Shown here: positions 14,111 through 23,729 of the stretch, piece after piece
Position numbering within the stretch: position 1 is the first letter of the stretch
How the letters are laid out: the number at the start of each line of letters is the position of its first letter
NCBI GenBank assembly: GCA_004555175.1
Contig: SFJE01000013.1
Span: 1 to 47,161 of the forward strand
From: Lentisphaeraceae bacterium
GTDB lineage: Bacteria > Verrucomicrobiota > Kiritimatiellia > RFP12 > DVOR01
DNA length: 47,161 nucleotides
Direction: 5' to 3'
Position numbers and translations under genes: made by a program
The notes under the pieces: model-generated
The model's input: the letters and a program-made list of their open reading frames with translations, nothing else
What the model was told of the DNA's origin: nothing
Databases searched by the model: none

Positions 14111-16054
14111 TTAAAGGATTGCGGAAGGGGCGTGGGGGAGAATCTCCTCCTCGGCGATGGTGCAGCGGCTGATGGCAATGCCGCGCGCCTGGCAGAAGCG
14201 CTCAATGTCGGCCAAACGCTCCGGGCCGATGGCAGGGGTGGTGAGAATGATGCGCGTGGGGCGCAGACGGCGGAAGAGACGTTCGTCCTCAAGCACCTCC
14301 AGGGGACCAAAGATGGGCAAGTCGCGGAAGATGCGCCCGCGCAGACCAGGGTTGTCATCGAGCACGCCCATCATCGCCACGCGGTTGCGGGTGACGTTGA
14401 CCTCGTAGAGGGTGATGTAGGCGCGCAGGTTAACCCCGGCGCCGTAGAAGAGGACGCGCTCAATGGTCGCATCCTGGACCGAGGCGCGCTTGAGGCGGTC
14501 ATTCTCCGCCACGGCAATGCACTGCAGGAAGGCGGTCTTGACCAGGCGCAGGCAGACGAGGACGGGCGGAAGCAGGAGCGCGTAGAAGAGGTGGAAGCGC
14601 AGCAGCGGCTTGGCCAAGCTCGGGCAGAGGTAGACAATCCCGAGGTGCGAGATGGCCGAGGTCACCAACACCGCCACGAAGATGGAGAAGGAATCCTTGC
14701 GTGTGCTGCGGCCCCAAATGCGGTCGTAGGCGCGCACCAGCACCAACCCGGCAATGACCGGAACGGCGTAGGCCAACAGAAGATTCAGCCAGGCAACATA
14801 GGGCAATACGGGGAGGATGGGCGCCAAAAGCCAGCGCAGGACACGGAAGAGCCCCCACATCGCCACAAGGTCGGCCATCACATAGAGCGGCACCGCGATG
14901 GCGCGGCGGCCATTGCGCGCACCGGGTTTGGTCAAGAGCCGCCCGGCATCCCAGAACTCCACATTCGTCATTGCCCGCAAGATGACCGCCGCCATCAGCA
15001 AGAAGCCCAGCAGGAAGACCGTGGCGTTGCCCGCCCGTAGCAGCAGCGTGGCAAAGCCCAAGAGCACCAACCCGCCGGCCAGGGCATAGAGTCCACCCAC
15101 GGCCAGGCGCTGATTGCCCTGAGTCCACTGGAGGAAGCGGTGGTGGACATGGTCGCGGTCGGCCGTCATCACGGCTGAGGCCTCTCCGCTGGCGCCCTCG
15201 GCGGCCTGAGTCTCTTCGCCCCGAGCCAAGATGTAGCGCAGGGTCCGGCGCAGAATGGCGAGCGAGGTATCGATGAGCGGCACGCCCACGCAGAGGACCG
15301 AAAGGCCCATCGTGGCCAGAAAGGCATCGCCCCGGCGCGAAACCAGCGCAAAGGTGGCCACCGTCAGCCCCACAAAGAGGCTCCCCGAATCGCCCAGAAA
15401 GACCGAGGCGGGATTGTAGTTGTAGCGCAAAAAGCCCAGAAGCGCGCCGATGAAGGCAAAACTCGCCACCGGCAAGAGCGTGGGCGTGGTAACAAGCATG
15501 GCCCCAAGCATCCCGAGCGTGCCGATGATGGCCAGCCCCGAAGAGAGGCCGTCGAGCCCATCAATCAGGTTGAAGGCGTTGATAACCCCAATGTACCAGA
15601 TAACCGTCAGCGGCACATAGACCCACGGGAGCGCCACCCACGCGCCCAGCACCGATGGCAGAATCAGCCGCGCCCCACCCCAGCACATCACGCACGCCAC
15701 CACCCCCTGCGCCAGCAGCTTCACCTTCGCCGGCACCCCCCATCGGTCGTCCACCGCCCCCACCGCAACCAAGATCCCCGTTGAAGCCAAGTAGGGCCAC
15801 AACACCTTCGAAAAGGGTTGCGCGGCCATCATCTCGGGCCACAACCCCCACGCCACCGCCAGCGCCACCAACACGGCCACCACCACCGCCAATCCGCCCC
15901 CGCGCGGCACCGGCACCCGGTTGACCCGCCGCGGGTCGGGCTGATCCACCGCCCCTAACCGGCGCATCAGGCCGCGCACCAAAGGCGTCAATACCAGCGA
16001 AACCCCGCAGGCCAACGCGCCCATTGCACTCGCTTTCGCCAAGTTCACAATCAT
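14111..16054 (-). CDS. WecA-type sugar-phosphate transferase fused to Rossmann domain
   Basis: The 647-residue membrane protein has two parts. Residues 1 to about 340 are a polyprenyl-phosphate HexNAc-1-phosphate transferase: repeated membrane helices, GAVDDRWGVPAK, NAFNLIDGLDGLSSG, VFLGDSGSLFVG and the DRDHVHHRFL cytoplasmic loop. The rest has further helices and then a nucleotide-binding domain (ERVLFYGAGVNLRAYI, GVLDDNPGLRG, IILTTPAIG) like the N-terminal half of WbpM/CapD-type proteins, without their catalytic dehydratase. It should start glycan assembly on undecaprenyl phosphate. Its ATG overlaps the upstream aminotransferase stop. Confidence 0.9.
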   Translation of the reverse strand: MIVNLAKASAMGALACGVSLVLTPLVRGLMRRLGAVDQPDPRRVNRVPVPRGGGLAVVVAVLVALAVAWGLWPEMMAAQPFSKVLWPYLASTGILVAVGAVDDRWGVPAKVKLLAQGVVACVMCWGGARLILPSVLGAWVALPWVYVPLTVIWYIGVINAFNLIDGLDGLSSGLAIIGTLGMLGAMLVTTPTLLPVASFAFIGALLGFLRYNYNPASVFLGDSGSLFVGLTVATFALVSRRGDAFLATMGLSVLCVGVPLIDTSLAILRRTLRYILARGEETQAAEGASGEASAVMTADRDHVHHRFLQWTQGNQRLAVGGLYALAGGLVLLGFATLLLRAGNATVFLLGFLLMAAVILRAMTNVEFWDAGRLLTKPGARNGRRAIAVPLYVMADLVAMWGLFRVLRWLLAPILPVLPYVAWLNLLLAYAVPVIAGLVLVRAYDRIWGRSTRKDSFSIFVAVLVTSAISHLGIVYLCPSLAKPLLRFHLFYALLLPPVLVCLRLVKTAFLQCIAVAENDRLKRASVQDATIERVLFYGAGVNLRAYITLYEVNVTRNRVAMMGVLDDNPGLRGRIFRDLPIFGPLEVLEDERLFRRLRPTRIILTTPAIGPERLADIERFCQARGIAISRCTIAEEEILPHAPSAIL

Positions 16055-17148
16055 CTCATGCGCTCCAACACTTCAAGCACTTCGTCCATCACAACGCCCG
16101 TCAGCCCCCGTCCGGAGGGCAGGCAGAGCCCATATTCAAAGAGGTTGGCCCCCACGCCGGTGAGCACCGCCGGGGCATTGCGGAAAACCGGCTGCAGGTG
16201 CATCGGCTTCCAGATCGGCCGCGCCTCGATGCCGCGCGCCGCCAATTGCGCAACCGCCTCCAACGGCGAAAGGCCCTCGAGCGTGACCACGGTGAGCCAG
16301 CGGTTGGGCTCGCCATAGTCGGCCGTGGGCATCGGGTGGATCCAGGGCCGCGAGGCGAAGCGTGCGTTCCACTGCTCCCAGACGCGCGCCTTATCGCGCA
16401 GGGCATCCTCCAGGTGGCGCAACTGGCCCAAGCCAATGGCGGCGGGGATATTCCCTAGGCGGCCGTGGTCGCCCAAGCGCGCGTGTTCATACCAAGGGAA
16501 GGGCTCGCGAGCCTGACCCGCGAGCTTGCGGCAGAGCGCCAGGAGCGCGAGGTCGTCGGAGAGGAGCAGGCCGCCCCCGCCACTGGTGATAATCTTATTG
16601 CCATTGAGGGAGTGGATGGCCGCCCAAGCGCCTTTGCCGGCGGAGCGCCCGCGATAGGTGGCCCCCACCGATTCGGCCGCATCGACAATCAACTTGGCCC
16701 CGTGGCGCGCGCAGACCGCGGCCAGGGCATCGATGTCACAGCTCTGGCCATAGAGGTCGGTGGCGATGAGGGCTTTGGCCCCGGGGTGGCGCGCGAGGGC
16801 CTCCTCGGCGAGCGCCGGATCGATGCACCACGTCTCGGGCAAACTATCCACCAGCACCACCTGCGCGCCCAGGGTCGCAAAGGGGGCCACCGAGGCGATG
16901 AAGGTAAGGTCGCTGGCCACCACCGTATCGCCGGGGCCAATCTCCAGCGCCCGCGCCAGAAGGCTCAAAGCCATCGAACCTGAGACCGTGGCCAGGGCGC
17001 CAGCAAAGCCAAAGCGCGCCTGCGCCGCCTGCTCCAAGGCATCCACCATCGGCCCACAGGGGGCGATGTAGTTGGAGGCAAAGGCCTGGTCGACCAAGTC
17101 GCGCTCGGTCAGACCATTCATATAGGGCGGCGAGAGAAAGACCTTCAT
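16051..17148 (-). CDS. DegT/DnrJ/EryC1/StrS family aminotransferase
   Basis: The 365-residue PLP enzyme makes amino sugars on nucleotide carriers. GSMALSLLARAL is the phosphate-binding part, DAAES (Asp156) contacts the pyridine ring, and HSLNGNKIITSGGGG carries the PLP lysine (Lys185). It ends with the usual ARPIWKPMHLQPVF and CLPSG motifs. It overlaps the ydcF-like gene upstream and the WecA-type fusion downstream by 4 nt each, so all three are probably one polysaccharide module. Exact substrate is unknown. Confidence 0.92.
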   Translation of the reverse strand: MKVFLSPPYMNGLTERDLVDQAFASNYIAPCGPMVDALEQAAQARFGFAGALATVSGSMALSLLARALEIGPGDTVVASDLTFIASVAPFATLGAQVVLVDSLPETWCIDPALAEEALARHPGAKALIATDLYGQSCDIDALAAVCARHGAKLIVDAAESVGATYRGRSAGKGAWAAIHSLNGNKIITSGGGGLLLSDDLALLALCRKLAGQAREPFPWYEHARLGDHGRLGNIPAAIGLGQLRHLEDALRDKARVWEQWNARFASRPWIHPMPTADYGEPNRWLTVVTLEGLSPLEAVAQLAARGIEARPIWKPMHLQPVFRNAPAVLTGVGANLFEYGLCLPSGRGLTGVVMDEVLEVLERMR

Positions 17149-17984
17149 TTAGAGGCCGGCTGTTTGGCGGGTTGCGTTGGCTCTTCGATGGTAATCGAAA
17201 TGCGCGGCTTCTTGGCCAGGGGCGCCTTACTTTTCTTGCGGAAGGAGTAGAAGAGAATGCCCAAATACTCCTTGATATAGATGCTGGTCTGCGCGAGGGT
17301 GGCCACGGCCGGGAGCTTCTGCCACATTGGCGAGCGGGCGAATTGGATGGCCGCCAGGGTGGCCTCGTAGTCGCAGCCCACGGGGATGAACTCAATGTCA
17401 TCGGCCTGGAAGAGCATCATCGTGCGCGGCAGGTGCCAGGCGGAGGTGACCACAAGGGCACGCTTGCACTTACGCGCGCGCAGCAGGTCGAAGGTATAGG
17501 TGGCATTCTCGGCGGTGTCGCGGGCGGCGGTCTCGCAGAGGATGGCCGTGGCCGGCACCTGCATCGCCTCGAGGAGCGGCTTCTCGGCGCGCGTGGCGCC
17601 ATAACCAGTGGGGATAATCAGCGGCGCCTTGCCGGCATGATAGAGCCGCGCGGCCATTACCACGCGGTCGGCCGCCGGGAAGCACTCGGGGAAGTAGGTG
17701 CCCGGCTCGATGGGCCCGATCCCGCCGCCCAAGAGGATAATCGCATCGGCCTTGGGGAGCACGCCCAGCGGTTGGGGCGGATAGCGCCGCTCCAGACTCG
17801 TGCCCAGGCGAATGGAGATCCACGGCGTGCTCAGGGTCAGCAACCCGGCCAAGGCCAACACCATCAGGATGGCCGGCTTCCACTGCCGGCGGCAGAAGAG
17901 CCATAGCGCCACGGCCATTAAAATCACGGTGCACGCCGTCACCGGCATGCACAACCACAACAACCACTTAAAGAGCGCAAACAT
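17145..17984 (-). CDS. YdcF/ElyC family envelope protein (DUF218)
   Basis: The 279-residue protein starts with two membrane helices (FKWLLWLCMPVTACTVILMA and a second to about residue 55) and then the DUF218 core: DAIILLGGGIGP, PLIIPTGYGATRAEKP, ARDTAENATYTFDLL and VVTSAWHLPRTMML. Members such as ElyC act in envelope glycan metabolism. The Lys/Pro-rich tail is likely disordered. It overlaps rex upstream by a single nucleotide (TGATG) and the aminotransferase downstream by 4 nt. Confidence 0.87.
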   Translation of the reverse strand: MFALFKWLLWLCMPVTACTVILMAVALWLFCRRQWKPAILMVLALAGLLTLSTPWISIRLGTSLERRYPPQPLGVLPKADAIILLGGGIGPIEPGTYFPECFPAADRVVMAARLYHAGKAPLIIPTGYGATRAEKPLLEAMQVPATAILCETAARDTAENATYTFDLLRARKCKRALVVTSAWHLPRTMMLFQADDIEFIPVGCDYEATLAAIQFARSPMWQKLPAVATLAQTSIYIKEYLGILFYSFRKKSKAPLAKKPRISITIEEPTQPAKQPASK

Positions 17985-18607
17985 CAGTCATTCCTTTCAC
18001 GCATCCGGTGCAAGAGCACCGCCAGGCTTACGGCCAGGTCCTCGCGCTGCACCAGCACATCCGCCGGCACATCGAGCTGCACCGGCGTGAAGTTCCACAA
18101 CGCCTTAATGCCGGCGGTTACCATCATCTCGGCCACGCGCTGGGCGCGGTCGGCCGGCACCGTCAAAATCCCCAAGGTCGCCCCCAGGCGCACCACCGTC
18201 TCGGTCAAGGTACTCACCGGGAAGACCGGCGTGCCCGAGAGGATGATATTACAGCGCTCGGGCGCGGCATCGAAGCCGGCCACGATCGAGAGCCCTTGCC
18301 GCCGGAAGCCCGGATAGCCCAGGAGCGCCGAGCCGAGCTTGCCCACCCCGGCCAAGACAGCGGTCATCTCCGCGTCGGCCCCGGTCAGGCGCTCAATCTC
18401 CACAATCAGCTGTGCGATGGGGAAGCCCAGCCGCGGCGTACCGCGCACACCGGTCTTGGCCAAGTCCTTGCGCACCACGATAGGATCCAGGTTCAAGGCC
18501 TCGGCCAGGGCTGCGCCCGAGGCATAGACATTGCCGCCCTGCTCCATCTCGCGCAACAATCGCAGATAGAGCGGCAGCCGCTTGAGCACCTGGGTCCCCA
18601 GCCTCAC
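17984..18607 (-). CDS. rex: Redox-sensing transcriptional repressor Rex
   Basis: The 207-residue protein has an N-terminal winged helix (ALAEALNLDPIVVRKDLA, KTGVRGTPRLGF) and a Rossmann domain with AGVGKLGSALLGYPGF for NADH/NAD+, then the WNFTPVQLDVP domain-swap region. It represses fermentation and hydrogen genes when NAD+ is high. It starts with GTG inside the stop of the upstream RNA methyltransferase (GTGA). A likely target is the hydrogenase operon 10 kb away, but no Rex box was visible there. Confidence 0.95.
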   Translation of the reverse strand: MRLGTQVLKRLPLYLRLLREMEQGGNVYASGAALAEALNLDPIVVRKDLAKTGVRGTPRLGFPIAQLIVEIERLTGADAEMTAVLAGVGKLGSALLGYPGFRRQGLSIVAGFDAAPERCNIILSGTPVFPVSTLTETVVRLGATLGILTVPADRAQRVAEMMVTAGIKALWNFTPVQLDVPADVLVQREDLAVSLAVLLHRMRERND

Positions 18608-20130
18608 GCTTCGCTCGCCTCCGGCTCCTCGCCCTCGGCCGCCGGCTCAAAGACCTCATAGCCCAGCAGACGGCAATCGAGCGCGCCATTCTTGAAGGGC
18701 AGGATGGTCGAGGTCTTAAGGCCAATCTTCAAGGAGAGCGGCTTGGAGGAGGTGATCACCCACGCCCGCCAACCGGCGGGCACCTGCGTGCGCAGCCACT
18801 GGCCAATGCCCTCATAGAGCGGTGCCAGGCTCTCTTCATCCTCCAGCCGCTCGCCGTAGGGCGGGTTCATAAAGATGACCCCCGGCCCCTTGGGGAGCGA
18901 GGTGTCGGTGAAGTCGTCCACAAAGAACTTGATGTTCCCCCCCACCCCGGCGGCGGCGGCATTTGCCTCGGCGATGTCGACGGCCTGCTCTTCCCAATCC
19001 ACGCCCACAATCGTCGGCAGCGCAGGATCCGTGGCCGGCACCTCGGCCGCCCGGGCCTGAGCCACCATCTCGCGCCAAATCGCCTGGGGCGTGGCGCCAA
19101 AGCGCTTGCGGACGCTCTCGCCGGCCTTTTCGCCGGGGATGATATTCGTCCAGCCCTTCAGGTGCATAAAGGCGTAATCGGCGCGCAGGGTGCCCGGCAG
19201 GATATTGCGGGCCATCATCGCCGCCTCAATGGCCGGCGTGCCCGACCCGCTGAAGGGCACCACAAAGGGCGCGCGCTTATCCCAACCGGTAGCCATCACG
19301 CAGGCGGCGGCCAGGGCCTCCTGCATCGGGGCCACCCAGCCCTCCTTGCGATAGCCGCGGCGCGAGAGCGAGTTGCCCGAGGTATCCAGATAGATCTTCG
19401 CGTGCGTGCCTTCCCAGTAGACGAAGACGGCCGCGCCGGGGGTCCCGCCTGTCAGCCGCGCGCCAAAGGTCCGCTCAAAGCGCCGCTTGAGCACCATCAG
19501 GTCGAGCTTGGGCAGATAGAAGGAGCCGGACATCAGGTCGTAGCCATCAATCTCGATGAGCAGCTCAGCGCGCTCCTGCTCCTCGCTCAGCGTGTTGAGC
19601 CAATCCTCCAGGGCCGCGCGGACCACGCGCATCGCGCTGCGCAGAGGCGTCTTCTTCTCAAAGAGCGTCTCGCCCTCGGCCACCACGCGCACCGGCACGC
19701 TATCGCCCACATTCGGCCGCCTCCCGCACTTCTCGCGCAGACGGTCCACGATGGCGTCCTTGACCTTCAGGGTGGTCATGCGCGTATCGGTGACGGTGGG
19801 CACATCGTGCGTGGCGTTGTTGACAAAGAAGGATTCGTCCACCGAGAGCACCTGCTCCCAGGGCGCGTAGTAGGCCAGGCGATAGAGGTCCTCGAGCGTC
19901 CGGCAGCGCACCTCCTGCACAAAGGGCCAGAGGACGCGCTGGGCCGTGCGCAGCGAGAGGTTCAGGCGCAAGATGTCGCGGCAGGCATGCTTCGCGCGAA
20001 TGCCGACCATCGTCTCGTTGTTGCCCAGGATTTCATAGCCCAGCTCTGTCAGCTCCTGCTTCAGGAAGGGCACGATTCCCTTGCCGCACGTGACAGCCAG
20101 CGTGGTGGGGTCTGTCCAAAGGTTCCGCAT
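18604..20130 (-). CDS. THUMP-domain RNA methyltransferase (RlmL/RlmK N-terminal type)
   Basis: The 508-residue enzyme methylates guanine N2 in 23S rRNA if it follows the family. It has an N-terminal ferredoxin-like/THUMP part (LAVTCGKGIVPFLKQEL), then YLDTSGNSLSRRGYRKE, the SAM site PFSGSGTPAIEAA, and the NPPYGERL catalytic motif. The second methyltransferase domain of RlmKL is absent, so only the RlmL-like half is present. ATG 20130 is chosen because GGGAGGC lies before it. It follows icd by 10 nt and overlaps rex. Confidence 0.9.
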   Translation of the reverse strand: MRNLWTDPTTLAVTCGKGIVPFLKQELTELGYEILGNNETMVGIRAKHACRDILRLNLSLRTAQRVLWPFVQEVRCRTLEDLYRLAYYAPWEQVLSVDESFFVNNATHDVPTVTDTRMTTLKVKDAIVDRLREKCGRRPNVGDSVPVRVVAEGETLFEKKTPLRSAMRVVRAALEDWLNTLSEEQERAELLIEIDGYDLMSGSFYLPKLDLMVLKRRFERTFGARLTGGTPGAAVFVYWEGTHAKIYLDTSGNSLSRRGYRKEGWVAPMQEALAAACVMATGWDKRAPFVVPFSGSGTPAIEAAMMARNILPGTLRADYAFMHLKGWTNIIPGEKAGESVRKRFGATPQAIWREMVAQARAAEVPATDPALPTIVGVDWEEQAVDIAEANAAAAGVGGNIKFFVDDFTDTSLPKGPGVIFMNPPYGERLEDEESLAPLYEGIGQWLRTQVPAGWRAWVITSSKPLSLKIGLKTSTILPFKNGALDCRLLGYEVFEPAAEGEEPEASEA

Positions 20131-20140
20131 AACGCCTCCC

Positions 20141-21406
<1,266 letters not shown>

Positions 21407-21444
21407 TGCAGCTGCCTCCAATACGAAAGAACAAAAACGGGCAA

Positions 21445-21474
21445 AGTATACCATCCTCACCCCCAATCCGTCAA
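21445..21474 (-). promoter_or_regulatory. Promoter of the icd run
   Basis: The minus strand carries TTGACG (21469-21474), an 18-nt spacer and TATACT (21445-21450) with a TGG extension. A leader of about 30 nt leads to icd. Confidence 0.85.
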
Positions 21475-21546
21475 AAAGACGCCCCCCATGCACCCGCTAC
21501 GCGTGAGCGCGCGGCCCTGCGGACCGTGAAAGGCCGGCGGCTGGGC

Positions 21547-21600
21547 CCGGAGAGGCCGGAGGGTCCGGATAATCCGGAGATTCCGGAAATTCCGGAGGCG
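21547..21600 (+). repeat. 9-nt CCGGANNNN tandem array, copy 2
   Basis: Six units of exactly 9 nt start at 21547, 21556, 21565, 21574, 21583 and 21592: CCGGAGAGG, CCGGAGGGT, CCGGATAAT, CCGGAGATT, CCGGAAATT, CCGGAGGCG. Confidence 0.9.
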
Positions 21601-21650
21601 GCCCGCCGATGGAGTGCCGGGCGGGTGCGGCCAATGGAGCGGCCGGGGCT

Positions 21651-21678
21651 GTTCTGTGGCGCGGCATATTTGCCGCGC
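21651..21678 (+). repeat. REP-like hairpin, copy 2
   Basis: Head GTTCTGTG and hairpin GCGCGGCA-TATT-TGCCGCGC, identical to the other three copies. Confidence 0.9.
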
Positions 21679-21780
21679 GCAGGGGCCAGGAGGCAAGGCC
21701 CCTCACGGCGGCGTAGCCGCCTCCTCACGCGCCGCAGGGCCCCGCCGCCACACATTTCCCGTGCAGAGGCGGAAGAAGTG

Positions 21781-21789
21781 TGCTATGAT
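21781..21789 (+). promoter_or_regulatory. Extended -10 promoter of the envelope run
   Basis: TGC-TATGAT lies about 34 nt before the AsmA-like start. No good -35 hexamer is visible at the expected distance. Confidence 0.6.
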
Positions 21790-21822
21790 GGGGCTGTTCC
21801 CTTGAATTGATAGGAGGAAGTT

Positions 21823-22725
21823 ATGAAGTTGTTGAAAGGTCTTTGGAAGTTTGTTCGCGCGGTGGTGTTGACCGTGCTGATTCTCCTGGCCGTGTTACTC
21901 ATCTTTGCGGCGGCGGGCGGGTTGGGTCCGCTGGTCAAACACGTGGCGCCGCCGGTGGCGAAGATGTTTGGGGTGCCGCTCTCGATTGAGAAGTGCGTGA
22001 TTTTGCCCTTTGGCGGGTATGTGCGCCTGGAAGGGGTGAAGGTGGAGAATCCGACGACCTTCGTGAACGCGAAGCCGGATGTGTATGGTAAGACGCCGCT
22101 GGTTTCCATTGGAATGGTTGAGGCGGATGTTGGCGTGCGCACGCTCTTTTCTAAGGAGTTGGTGATTGATTCGTTGCAGTTGACGGGCCTGCGCGCGCTC
22201 TACGCGTATGATCTGGAGACGACGAATGTGGATGCGCTCATCGCGCAGTTGCCGCAGGGCAAGGCCGAGACGACCGTTGAGCCGGAGACCGAGCTCCCGG
22301 CCGAAGAGCCCCCGGCCGGCGAAGCCAAGCAGATTCGCCTGGCGTATGTGCACTTTGAGGACAACAGCGTCTCGATCCGTAAGTTCGTCACCGTGCCGGT
22401 TCCGGTGCCGCCGTTGACCCTGCGCGACATTGACAACCACACCTTTATGGAGCGGTTGATGGCGATCATCGCGCCGGTGCAGAAGAGCATCGAGACGCTG
22501 GGCTCGGGCGCGAGCGGGCTCTTGGATGGCGTGGGCAGCGGCTTGGGCGCTCTGGGTGAGGGGGCCGCTTCGCTCGGCTCTAATGCGATGGATTCGGTAA
22601 GCAGCGGCTTGAGTGCCCTGACCTCCGCCGAGACGCCTGAGGAGTCCAAGCAAGCGATCGAAGAGACCAAGCAGGAGCTCAAGTCTTTGGGTCAGGGGCT
22701 GAAGGACGCCTTTAAGAAGCGCTAA
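21823..22725 (+). CDS. AsmA-like membrane-anchored protein
   Basis: The 300-residue protein has one N-terminal membrane helix (VVLTVLILLAVLLIFAAAGG) and then a periplasmic stretch with the pattern seen at the start of AsmA/DUF748 lipid-transport proteins: LSIEKCVILPFGGYVRLEGV and KVENPTTF, VEADVGVRTLFSKELVIDSL. It is far shorter than AsmA proper. The C-terminal third is a low-complexity amphipathic region rich in Gly, Ser and Ala (GSGLGALGEGAASLGS) ending in a charged helix. AGGAGGAAG precedes the ATG. It heads the run with cdsA and ispC, which fits an envelope role. Confidence 0.6.
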   Translation: MKLLKGLWKFVRAVVLTVLILLAVLLIFAAAGGLGPLVKHVAPPVAKMFGVPLSIEKCVILPFGGYVRLEGVKVENPTTFVNAKPDVYGKTPLVSIGMVEADVGVRTLFSKELVIDSLQLTGLRALYAYDLETTNVDALIAQLPQGKAETTVEPETELPAEEPPAGEAKQIRLAYVHFEDNSVSIRKFVTVPVPVPPLTLRDIDNHTFMERLMAIIAPVQKSIETLGSGASGLLDGVGSGLGALGEGAASLGSNAMDSVSSGLSALTSAETPEESKQAIEETKQELKSLGQGLKDAFKKR

Positions 22726-22763
22726 GCGTAGCGCACCTACAGGTTGTAGCGAGGAGCAGGCGT

Positions 22764-23729
22764 ATGGCATCGAAGAAGCGAGTTGTGTGCGGGCTGAGCG
22801 TGGCGGCGGTGTGGTTGGCGGCCATCTTCCTGTTGCCGGTGTGGGCGCTGGCGGGGGTGCTCGCGGCCGGGGCAATCGTCTGCCTCTATGAGTTGTGCGC
22901 GATGCTCAAGCACCGGGGCTACACGCTGCCGTTCAAGACGCTGGCGGTGGCCACGGCACTCTGGTTCGTGGGAATGTATGGGGCCTGGTTCCTGCATACG
23001 CCTGAAACGGGCATCCCGCACAAGGGCTACAGCCTCGGGCTGATTCTGCTCCCGATCGCGCTCTTCTTTGGGCTAACCTTCTGGCACCTCTTGAGCGCGA
23101 AGATTGAGAAGCCGCTGGAGACGTTGGCGCTTTCGCTCTTCGCGGCGGTTTACATTCCCGCATCGCTCTCGCTCTTCCTAATTATCGTCGCGGGGCTCTC
23201 GGTCTTCCCCGAGGATTGCGCCTGCGACCCCTCGACGAATCTGATAAGCGGCATCTTTGTGGCGTTGGTGTTGGTGCTCGTCACGAAGATGAGCGACACG
23301 GGCGGATACTTTATCGGCTCGGCCTTCGGCAAGCACAAGATGTGTCCACGCCTCTCGCCGGGCAAGAGCTGGGAAGGCACCGCTGGCGGCTACGCCTTCT
23401 CGCTCCTCTCGGCCGGGGCGATGATTGGCCTCTCGCACGCCTTCCCGGGGAGCAACCTGCTCTGCAGCTTCTACCGCCTCACCGAAACGCCCGAGAAGAT
23501 GCTTTGGTTCCTGGGGACGGTGGTCCTGCTGGTCACGGTGGGGATTTTGGGCGACCTCCTGGAGTCGCTCTTCAAGCGCCAGTGCGGCGTGAAGGATTCC
23601 TCGGCCCTCTTCCCGGCAATGGGCGGCTTCTTCGACACCTTCGATAGCATTATCTTCATCCCGGGCGTCTTCCTGCTGAGCTATTTCATCGCCCGATTCT
23701 GCGGTCTGGACTTTAACCTCTATCTATGA
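22764..23729 (+). CDS. cdsA: Phosphatidate cytidylyltransferase
   Basis: The 321-residue multi-helix membrane enzyme makes CDP-diacylglycerol from phosphatidate and CTP. It has the family signature at its C-terminal half: SDTGGYFIGSAFGKHK, RLSPGKSWEGTAGG, GDLLESLFKR and KDSSALFPAMGGFFDTFDS. Eight or so hydrophobic segments precede and surround it. GAGGAG precedes the ATG. Its stop overlaps the ispC start as ATGA. Confidence 0.95.
   Translation: MASKKRVVCGLSVAAVWLAAIFLLPVWALAGVLAAGAIVCLYELCAMLKHRGYTLPFKTLAVATALWFVGMYGAWFLHTPETGIPHKGYSLGLILLPIALFFGLTFWHLLSAKIEKPLETLALSLFAAVYIPASLSLFLIIVAGLSVFPEDCACDPSTNLISGIFVALVLVLVTKMSDTGGYFIGSAFGKHKMCPRLSPGKSWEGTAGGYAFSLLSAGAMIGLSHAFPGSNLLCSFYRLTETPEKMLWFLGTVVLLVTVGILGDLLESLFKRQCGVKDSSALFPAMGGFFDTFDSIIFIPGVFLLSYFIARFCGLDFNLYL

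Larger units (their letters stand above)
21475..21780. other. Intergenic mosaic of small repeats
   Basis: Lies between the divergent icd and AsmA-like promoters. It holds a 9-nt CCGG array (21547-21600), a REP-like hairpin (21651-21678) and two further hairpins: GGGGCC/GGCCCC (21682-21702) and GGCGGC-GTA-GCCGCC (21707-21721). No gene is seen. Confidence 0.75.

Noticed and set aside
11390..15040. A 1216-codon open frame on the plus strand
   Set aside because: It runs antisense through the YgjP, M3 peptidase and WecA-type genes, which have clear motifs. The product is low-complexity Gly/Glu/Leu-rich and results from third-position codon bias.
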